The translations under genes and the position numbers were made by a program. Positions 25,461 to 32,484 of a DNA stretch of 32,484 nt are shown here, one piece after another; position 1 is the stretch's first letter; each line of letters begins with the position of its first letter. Origin of the DNA: a bacterium (GTDB lineage: Bacteria > Electryoneota > JAOADG01); the NCBI GenBank assembly GCA_030247525.1, contig JAOTSC010000018.1, forward strand, positions 1 through 32,484, written 5' to 3'. The notes beneath the pieces are model-generated. The model searched no databases. It was not told the DNA's origin and saw only the letters and a list, made by a program, of their open reading frames with translations.

Positions 25461-27985
25461 CACGATCATTCTTATTGTTACTTTTCATCGCTGGTATACT
25501 GGGCGATACGGTTTCCTCTGCACAACCGATTTTTCAGGGCGATCTTCGTCCATACGAAATGCAGACCAGCGTCAATGGAACCACCGATTCGATTCGGATG
25601 ATTTCACTACATGGCGATTGGCAGCTCAAAGACCAAGCCGAGACGATTGTGCGGGTTCCGTTTTGCTATGATGGCGACCAGCCGATTGAAGCAATGCGCC
25701 GGTTTACGGTCCCTTCAAAACTGGCAAACTACCAATTTCGCTTGATTTTGCAAGGGGTGGGACAAGATGCTTCGATTTCACTAAATGGTGAGTTTCTCGC
25801 CCTGGCGCGCGGTTTGGATGCAATGGTCGTCGATGTACCGCCCAACCAAATTCACTTCGATAGTGAGAATATCATCTCCGTAGAGATGTCGCCCGACGTG
25901 ACAAATCCGCTCGATTTTCCGGTCGCTGCCGGCTTCTATTCACCCAAGCGTTACTCAGGCATTTACCGCGATATCTACTTGCTTGCGCTTCCCCAGCGCC
26001 GGATTGAGAGCATCCGAGTGAAGGCGGAAGCAGCTTCCAGCGGTGGTAAGCTGTCGTTCGATTATGTCGTGCGCGACGCGAAACCACTCCCCTCGTATGC
26101 CGTGCAGTCCGGCACTGCAACTACACTGCAAATCCGGTGGTCACTGCAATCGTTAAACGGCAATGAAATCCTCACCACTCAACAAACGGAAATCGAGTTG
26201 CCGCCGCGTTCGATTTCGCAGGGTACAATTCATTATACGGTTCCAACGGCGCTTTCCTGGTCACCGGTGCAACCGAACCTCTACCGATTGTATGTCCGGT
26301 TGTATGACCAAGAAACGCTGCTGCACGAAGTACTCGAGCTTGTTGGCTTTCGCGACCTCACTATCCGTAACGATAACTTTTATACCCGTGCCGGCATTCC
26401 CCAGCGATTGTATTGCGCCACCTATGTCGAAGAATATTCTGAAACAGGATGGGCGGCGACCGCTTTCCAATTGGAACGCGATGTATTTGCCGCGAAGTCG
26501 TTGGGACTCAATGCATTGCGAGTGATCGGAAAATCACCCCATCCCTACTTAATGAAACTTGCCGACCGCTATGGATTGTGGATTTTAGCAGAATCACCGG
26601 TTACAATTCCTCCAGTCGGATTACTCAAGCGGGACGAGTTTCGTCAATACATCACCTCCAGTTTACGGCAAGTTGCCCAGCTTTCTGGAAATCACCCATC
26701 GCTATTGGCGGTAGGTCCCGGCTTTGGCTTCCCCACGGCAAACATTGAACCCGAACTGACCGAACTGTTTCAATCGATTCGCAGTGAAACCAAACTCTGG
26801 ACCTATTTATCAACCCCGCAGTTAACAAGTAGTCCCATTGCAGATTTTCAGATTTTTGAACGATTACCGGGTCTCTCGTTTGAGAAGTTTGAAACGAATC
26901 CAACGATGGGACCACTGCTGTTCGGTTCGGTGGGAATATTGATCGATCCGCTCACTGCCCGCGGTTCGGAACCGACCGCAGAAATCCGCCAATCGCAATC
27001 GATTATTCGGACGCTGGAACAGGAAAATGTCAAAGCAAGTTCCGGGTTTGTCCTGAGCGGATTATGCGATTATCAAACCGAGTTTCCGTTATTGAACCGC
27101 TCACCGAGCCCGATTCCAAACGCACTACCCGTGGGCGTCATCACTTTTCAACGGAATGAACGTTCGGGATATGTGACATTACGCGATTACTTGAATGGAA
27201 TCTCGGTAAAATCCGCTCCTACTTCCCCGCCGGGTCAAACCAGCTCAGCACAATACATAATCGCTGGACTAATCATCTTTACTTTGTTTGGTTTATCGGT
27301 CGGACAAAATAAAGTTCTACGCATTCATATCACACGCAGTTTATTGCATCCGGCAGGCTTCTTTCAAGACATCCGGGAAGGCAGATTCTTTCAATTTGGC
27401 GAAACAACTTTATTAGGAATCATGATCTCGGCAATTGGCGCGACGTTAGGCGCAGCGACGATTCACGGATTACGGCACGATTATTCGTTCGATCTATTAC
27501 TTACGACACTCACAACGAAACCGTTTATCAAGGTTTGGTTGAACCGGATTATTTGGGATTCCACCAGCTCGATTGGATTACTGTTTCTCGTAATCGTAGT
27601 AGTCGGATTTATCGCAGCGGCACTACTCGCGGCGGTGTCGCTGTTTACCCGGCAACGGATGAGTATTCTGAAAGCAATTTCCTACATAACATGGGGCTTT
27701 TCAAACCATCTGTTGTTATTGCCGCTTACACTGTTTTTGGTCGGTTCGCTGATTGAGAAAACAATCAGTACCAGTTGGATTCTTGTTTGTCTGTTATTTG
27801 TTTTGTGGAGCGTGTATCGCTGTGCGACTGCGATTGTCATCGCATTTCGTAATACCGCCCGGATTGCAACGGTACTTTTTCTCGTTTTGCTTACCGGCAT
27901 CGGTTATGGATTATGGTATTGGTTACTTAAAGTGAAGATGATTGGATTGTTCTGGTCGTCGTTTCGAGCTGCCGGTTGGCTATAA
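25445..27985 (+). CDS. GH2-like ectodomain fused to a multi-TM (Yip1-like) membrane domain
   Basis: 846 residues from a GTG at 25445 (AGGAG 10 bases upstream), overlapping uppP by 16 bases. After a signal peptide come a sugar-binding jelly-roll as in GH2 (LHGDWQLKD, FRLILQGVGQDASISLNGE, SGIYRDIYLLALP), an immunoglobulin-like domain, and a TIM-barrel-like part (LGLNALRVIGKSPHPYLMKL, YGLWILAESPV). Where active GH2 enzymes have 'NHPS...W..GNE', this protein has NHPSLLAVGPGFGFP, so the acid/base Glu is missing and catalysis by the GH2 mechanism is unlikely. From ~600 on there are about six hydrophobic helices, with spacing reminiscent of Yip1 domains. The likely topology is a periplasmic ectodomain on an inner-membrane anchor. 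A role in glycan sensing or export is an inference. Confidence 0.75.
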   Translation: MAHFLTRSFLLLLFIAGILGDTVSSAQPIFQGDLRPYEMQTSVNGTTDSIRMISLHGDWQLKDQAETIVRVPFCYDGDQPIEAMRRFTVPSKLANYQFRLILQGVGQDASISLNGEFLALARGLDAMVVDVPPNQIHFDSENIISVEMSPDVTNPLDFPVAAGFYSPKRYSGIYRDIYLLALPQRRIESIRVKAEAASSGGKLSFDYVVRDAKPLPSYAVQSGTATTLQIRWSLQSLNGNEILTTQQTEIELPPRSISQGTIHYTVPTALSWSPVQPNLYRLYVRLYDQETLLHEVLELVGFRDLTIRNDNFYTRAGIPQRLYCATYVEEYSETGWAATAFQLERDVFAAKSLGLNALRVIGKSPHPYLMKLADRYGLWILAESPVTIPPVGLLKRDEFRQYITSSLRQVAQLSGNHPSLLAVGPGFGFPTANIEPELTELFQSIRSETKLWTYLSTPQLTSSPIADFQIFERLPGLSFEKFETNPTMGPLLFGSVGILIDPLTARGSEPTAEIRQSQSIIRTLEQENVKASSGFVLSGLCDYQTEFPLLNRSPSPIPNALPVGVITFQRNERSGYVTLRDYLNGISVKSAPTSPPGQTSSAQYIIAGLIIFTLFGLSVGQNKVLRIHITRSLLHPAGFFQDIREGRFFQFGETTLLGIMISAIGATLGAATIHGLRHDYSFDLLLTTLTTKPFIKVWLNRIIWDSTSSIGLLFLVIVVVGFIAAALLAAVSLFTRQRMSILKAISYITWGFSNHLLLLPLTLFLVGSLIEKTISTSWILVCLLFVLWSVYRCATAIVIAFRNTARIATVLFLVLLTGIGYGLWYWLLKVKMIGLFWSSFRAAGWL

Positions 27986-29467
<1,482 letters not shown>

Positions 29468-29498
29468 AAATATTTCTTGGTATAACGTTTGTAGTAAA

Positions 29499-29527
29499 AA
29501 ACCCCGCAATCGCTTGCGGGGTTTCTC
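29499..29527. terminator. Bidirectional rho-independent terminator
   Basis: An 11-bp stem (AAACCCCGCAA at 29499-29509, TTGCGGGGTTT at 29514-29524) with a TCGC loop is preceded by further As and followed by a T-rich end. It lies between the convergent guaB and serA stops and can serve both. Confidence 0.92.
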
Positions 29528-29551
29528 TTATCTAAAGAGTAAATAAAAAGA

Positions 29552-30451
29552 TTACTTGAGCTCTTTGATCAGGATTGAGACGACCTCAGCGCCGACTTTA
29601 TCCTGCGCTTCGACAGTACTCGCACCAATGTGCGGCGTTACCGATACGTTGGGGAGGGCAACCAAATCCTTGTTGAAACTCGGTTCACCGACGAAAACAT
29701 CAACGCCGGCGCCGCGCAGCTTACCGCTCTTTAACGCTTCGATCAATGCCGCTTCATCGACCGTACCGCCGCGGGCACAATTCACGAGAATCGCGCCATT
29801 CTTCATCTTCGCAATTTCACTTGCACCGATTACCGGCGGTTCGCCCTTCGGCAGTGGAATGTGAAGCGAAATGACATCGGATTTTGTCAAGATTGTTTCC
29901 AAATCGACTTGCTCGACATACGGGGAATTGATCGTAGCAAATTTATCGTAGGCAAGCACTTTCATTTCGAGCGCTTTACAACGTTTGGCAAGTTCAATTC
30001 CGATCCGTCCGCAGCCAATCAAACCGAGCGTCTTTCCGCCTAATTCCATTCCCTTGGCAAACGCTTTCTTTTCCCATTGTCCCGCTTTCATCGAACCGGT
30101 TGCTTGGGGAAGGAACCGGGCGATGGCAAAGATATGCGCCAATGCCAGTTCGGCTACCGACGCACTCGAAGCCGCCGGGGTATTCATTACTTTTACGCTA
30201 TGCTCTTTCGCCGCTGCCGAATCGATATTGTCGATACCGACGCCGCCGCGAACGATGAGTTTCAGATTCTTGCCTGCGGCAATAATCTCTTTCGTTACTT
30301 TCGTGGCAGAGCGGACAACGATCACATCGTACTTTTCGATTTCCTTAACCAATTCTTCCGGCGGATAAAACTGTTCGGTAACCTCGAATCCGTTATCCTT
30401 TAAATCCTGTATGGCGGCTTTCGCCATGCCGTCCGAAATTAAAACTTTCAT
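29552..30451 (-). CDS. serA: D-3-phosphoglycerate dehydrogenase, short form
   Basis: 299 residues. The Rossmann motif is GCGRIG (146-151), and the catalytic residues Arg227 (NCARGG), Glu256 (FVGEP) and His274 (TPHIG) are all present. The early VRGGVGIDNID motif is also typical. It oxidises 3-phosphoglycerate to phosphohydroxypyruvate, the first step of serine synthesis. The protein ends right after the catalytic domain: the ACT (and ASB) regulatory domains of long SerA forms are absent, so serine feedback through ACT is not expected. AGGAG lies 7 bases before the ATG. It follows an aminotransferase gene in the same orientation, 86 bases downstream of it. Confidence 0.9.
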   Translation of the reverse strand: MKVLISDGMAKAAIQDLKDNGFEVTEQFYPPEELVKEIEKYDVIVVRSATKVTKEIIAAGKNLKLIVRGGVGIDNIDSAAAKEHSVKVMNTPAASSASVAELALAHIFAIARFLPQATGSMKAGQWEKKAFAKGMELGGKTLGLIGCGRIGIELAKRCKALEMKVLAYDKFATINSPYVEQVDLETILTKSDVISLHIPLPKGEPPVIGASEIAKMKNGAILVNCARGGTVDEAALIEALKSGKLRGAGVDVFVGEPSFNKDLVALPNVSVTPHIGASTVEAQDKVGAEVVSILIKELK

Positions 30452-30469
30452 CGTTTTCTCCTAACGTAA

Positions 30470-30524
30470 GGGCGGTTCGAGAACCGCCCGTGAAGAGGAA
30501 TGGGCGCGACCTTGCATCGCGCCC
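30470..30524. repeat. Pair of GC-rich palindromes (REP-like) between two serine genes
   Basis: GGGCGGTTC-GA-GAACCGCCC (30470-30489) is a perfect palindrome with a two-base centre. GGGCGCGA (30502-30509) pairs with TCGCGCCC (30517-30524) across a 7-base loop. They fill most of the 86-base gap between the aminotransferase and serA genes. Without a T run they are not typical terminators. The form suits a dispersed repetitive element that may affect the relative expression of the two genes. Confidence 0.65.
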
Positions 30525-30537
30525 CTACCGAAGTTGA

Positions 30538-31623
30538 TTAACCGTTTGCGCGGGGGAGCGTCTTCAGGATGTCGGCGATAGTGTCGAGCAATTCCTGCAT
30601 CCCCTCAACCGTGACATCGCCCATGTGGGCGATCCGGAACGTCTTCTCTTTCAAGTCGCCATATCCATTGGAAATGGTGAAACCGCGCTTGCCAAGGGCG
30701 GCATTCAAATCGGCGACCACGATGCCCGGGGTATTGGTTGCGCAAGTCAGAGTCACCGATTCGTAACCGGCTTTCGGATAGAGCGGGAATCCTTGTGCGA
30801 CGACAAAATCGCGCGTCATTTTCGCCAATTTCTCATGGCGCGCCCACCGGTTATCCAAGCCTTCGGCAAGAATGTCGTCAGTCTGAACGTCAAGTGCGAA
30901 GATATGCGAAATCGCTGGGGTTGCCGGGGTCTGGTTCTTGTCGCTGTACTTCTTCATATCGAGGAAGTCGGTGTAATAACCGCGATGTTTTACGGTCTTC
31001 GCCCGCTCGAAGGAACGTGGGGAGTGCGTCGAAATCGTAAGACCGGCAGGCATTGCCCATGCTTTTTGCACACCGGCTAACAACACATCGATGCCCCATT
31101 CGTCAGTCGGGATCTTCGCGCCTGCCATACAGGAAACCGCATCGACGCAAAACATGACGTCGGGATACTTCTTCATGACTTCGGCGATTTTTCCGATGGG
31201 GGATTCAACGCCGGTTGAGGTTTCGTTCATCACGACGGTTAAACAATCGAATTCACCGCTCGCAAGTTTCGCATCGATCAATTCAGGGGTAATCGGCTGG
31301 CCCCAATCGACTTTCAATACTTCATTGGCGACATTATTCGCGGGGCACATTTCACCCCAGCGTTTGGAGAATGCGCCATTGACGCAGGAGAGTACTTTCT
31401 TGTTCGACAGATTGCGAACGCAAGCTTCCATAACCAATGTCGAGCTGGATGCCCATAAGAAGATGTCGTTCGTGGTATAAAGAATTTGCTTGAGTTTGGG
31501 GATTACGCGTTCGTGCAACGCGATGTAGTCTTTCGACCGGTGACCGACCTGCGGTGTCGCCATCGCCTGCAGAATCTTAGGCCGGACTTCACTGGGTCCC
31601 GGAATGAACAGTTTCTTGTGCAT
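30538..31623 (-). CDS. Class V PLP aminotransferase, probably phosphoserine transaminase
   Basis: 361 residues of the alanine/serine-glyoxylate aminotransferase family (COG0075). The N terminus FIPGPSEVRP, Asp161 (CVDAVS) and PLP-binding Lys187 (LAGVQKAWAMPAG) are present; the C-terminal RIAHMGD is typical. Next to serA, the likely job is transfer of an amino group from glutamate to phosphohydroxypyruvate, giving phosphoserine. Its sequence belongs to the AGT/PucG-like branch and not to canonical SerC, so serine-glyoxylate or alanine-glyoxylate activity is an alternative. It is the first gene of the pair; a structured upstream region (31678-31772) may lie in its leader. No phosphoserine phosphatase gene is in the window. 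Confidence 0.88.
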   Translation of the reverse strand: MHKKLFIPGPSEVRPKILQAMATPQVGHRSKDYIALHERVIPKLKQILYTTNDIFLWASSSTLVMEACVRNLSNKKVLSCVNGAFSKRWGEMCPANNVANEVLKVDWGQPITPELIDAKLASGEFDCLTVVMNETSTGVESPIGKIAEVMKKYPDVMFCVDAVSCMAGAKIPTDEWGIDVLLAGVQKAWAMPAGLTISTHSPRSFERAKTVKHRGYYTDFLDMKKYSDKNQTPATPAISHIFALDVQTDDILAEGLDNRWARHEKLAKMTRDFVVAQGFPLYPKAGYESVTLTCATNTPGIVVADLNAALGKRGFTISNGYGDLKEKTFRIAHMGDVTVEGMQELLDTIADILKTLPRANG

Positions 31624-31677
31624 GGAAAAACCTTTCGGAAGGAGCTACACGTTGTCATTACCCGGACAGCGGTTGAC

Positions 31678-31772
31678 GGGATTTTCTTTGGTCGGCAGCC
31701 GGTCGCTGCAGGAACCAAAGTCCCTAAAATTACGGAGAAATACCCTACTAAGGCAACTCACCATTTCCCCCG
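31678..31772. ncRNA. Candidate structured leader RNA upstream of the serine genes
   Basis: Three nested or adjacent stems are visible. GGGA (31678-31681) pairs with TCCC (31721-31724). Inside it CTTTGGT (31686-31692) pairs with ACCAAAG (31714-31720), and GCAGC (31695-31699) pairs with GCTGC (31705-31709). A neighbouring stem joins CGGAGAAAT (31733-31741) with ATTTCCCCCG (31763-31772). On the minus strand this would be the 5' leader of the aminotransferase-serA pair; on the plus strand it precedes the secreted protein gene at 31892. I do not recognise a known riboswitch class. Confidence 0.35.
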
Positions 31773-31891
31773 TGATCGAATGTGAACAAGCATGTGACGT
31801 AAAAGTGATTAAAGAGATGAAATGGCACGAATGCGCTTGTTTATTGATTATCAGTGTCGTAAGTTTTCTTATCAATCGATGGCGGTTTCCC

Positions 31892-32484
31892 ATGTACAAA
31901 ACCCATTTCGTCCCACTTGTAGCTATACTGCTATTCATCACAAACGTATTGTATGCCAACCCGACAAATCCTACCCGGCTCCCTTCACCGTTTTTCTTCA
32001 CCGAAAACAGAGGGCAGTGGGATGCGCGGGTATTGTACAAGTGTCAAGCGAAAAATGGGATGACCTGGTTCCTCGAACGGGATGGGATTACTCTCCTTGT
32101 GAGCAGGGAACAGGGGACAGGGAACAGGGAACATGGGGAGCAATCCGTACGTCGGACATTCTTGTCCGATGACTATTCCAGTAGGGTCAGACCCTCTGGG
32201 TCGCCCGATGAAAATGACCTCCCTGAAATGTTGCGCCGCCATCCGCAAAAAAAATATCCGATGAAAAGTCATGCGCTGAAGTTTCACTTCGTGAAAGGTG
32301 AAGGGTCAAAGGTCAAGGGTGAAGGGTCAAAGGTGAATGGTGCAAGGTCAGCAAAAGAAGATTCCGAGAACCTTGACCAGTCTTCTTCTACTCAACACCC
32401 TACACCTTATACCCTAAACCCTTCACCCGATTTCTTACACCCTACACCTTACACCTTACACCAATCTTTTTCCACCTTACACCG
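31892..32484 (+). CDS. Secreted SBBP-type protein, N-terminal part (3' partial)
   Basis: The frame is open from the ATG at 31892 to the window edge (197 codons). An in-frame ATG at 31817 would add 25 residues, but the later start gives a clean signal peptide (MYKTHFVPLVAILLFITNVLYA). The mature start FFTENRGQWDARVLYKCQA and TWFLERDGITLLV match the N terminus of secreted FCB proteins with SBBP/beta-propeller repeats and sorting tails (family pattern 'ENKGQW...V.F...'). SHALKFHFV is another conserved block. Between and after these blocks the sequence is unusual: REQGTGNREHG, KGEGSKVKGEGSKVNG and HPTPYTL (twice) are encoded by DNA repeats. The rest of the gene lies outside the window, so length and tail are unknown. 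Confidence 0.75.
   Translation, partial: MYKTHFVPLVAILLFITNVLYANPTNPTRLPSPFFFTENRGQWDARVLYKCQAKNGMTWFLERDGITLLVSREQGTGNREHGEQSVRRTFLSDDYSSRVRPSGSPDENDLPEMLRRHPQKKYPMKSHALKFHFVKGEGSKVKGEGSKVNGARSAKEDSENLDQSSSTQHPTPYTLNPSPDFLHPTPYTLHQSFSTLH
32103..32138 (+). repeat. CAGGGAACAGG-type tandem repeat inside coding sequence
   Basis: Degenerate tandem units built on GGGAACAG / GGGGACAG, about 7-8 bases each, run through the secreted protein frame. The frame stays open. Confidence 0.7.
32152..32205. repeat. Two perfect palindromes inside coding sequence
   Basis: TCGGACA-TTCT-TGTCCGA (32152-32169) is a perfect 7-bp hairpin. AGGGTC-A-GACCCT (32193-32205) is a perfect 6-bp palindrome. Both have the look of REP-type dispersed elements, yet lie in the open frame of the secreted protein. 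Confidence 0.65.
32295..32484. repeat. Oppositely oriented low-complexity heptamer-like repeats
   Basis: 32295-32348 repeats AAGGGTCAAAGGT/AAGGGTGAAGGG-type units on the plus strand. 32393-32484 repeats CCTACACCTTA/CCCTTCACCC-type units, whose reverse complements (GGTGTAAGG, GGGTGAAGGG) are the same kind of sequence. The two tracts therefore face each other and could fold back on one another. Confidence 0.65.

Noticed and set aside
31678-31772. Known riboswitch (SAM, cobalamin, c-di-GMP, glycine) or T-box
   Set aside because: None of the conserved core sequences I know for these classes is visible on either strand.
31822-32172. 116-residue plus-strand ORF near the right end
   Set aside because: The neighbouring frame from 31892 has a signal peptide and a family-like mature N terminus and stays open to the edge.
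32295-32484. Possible CRISPR array
   Set aside because: The units are short, degenerate, without constant spacers, and change orientation halfway.

Overview
The window reads as a chromosomal piece of an uncultivated Gram-negative bacterium of the FCB group (Fibrobacterota-Chlorobiota-Bacteroidota and allied candidate phyla). Three proteins or remnants (and one looser case) end in the short C-terminal 'PNPFNP' sorting/FlgD-like domain typical of type IX-style secretion cargo. A DUF4835 (PorD-like) protein, several outer-membrane barrel-type proteins and a TolC-like protein are present. Base composition is close to balanced, apart from one AT-rich patch at about 15.2-15.66 kb. I cannot place it at phylum level from this sequence alone. 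No rRNA, tRNA, CRISPR array, transposase or phage gene was found.

Layout. 1-4321 (+): the 3' part of a secreted beta-helix protein, then a secreted LVIVD-repeat protein, both with sorting tails. 4322-4661: gene-free stretch with small palindromes. 4662-6057 (-): an MBL/beta-CASP ribonuclease-type gene interrupted by a one-base frameshift in a homopolymer. 6146-6544 (+): a small secreted protein, ending in a bidirectional terminator. 14949-6596 (-): a compact operon of TolC-like protein, TPR protein, M24 aminopeptidase, 1386-residue S8 protease and CoaE, with every junction overlapping or only a few bases apart. 15004-15663: a decapitated sorting-tail remnant next to an AT-rich patch with one small foreign-looking gene. 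16540-15668 (-): DUF4835/PorD-like protein.

16578-29467 (+): a run of ten tightly packed genes, many joined by ATGA overlaps. They are two envelope barrel-like proteins, a zinc-ribbon/HEPN-motif protein, a PfkB-family sugar kinase, an N-acetylmuramoyl-L-alanine amidase, SurE, GuaA, UppP, a GH2-like/multi-TM membrane protein and GuaB. The run mixes GMP synthesis (guaA, guaB) with cell-wall recycling and remodelling (amidase, UppP). It stops at a strong hairpin that also serves the convergent serA.

31623-29552 (-): a class V aminotransferase and a short SerA, which would together supply phosphoserine; a strongly structured segment lies upstream. 31892-end (+): the start of another secreted protein whose reading frame runs through several dispersed palindromes and low-complexity repeats.

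The candidates most worth following are the degenerate GH2-like ectodomain fused to a six-helix membrane domain beside UppP, the zinc-ribbon/HEPN protein, the structured region ahead of the serine genes, and the repeat-riddled coding sequence at the right edge.
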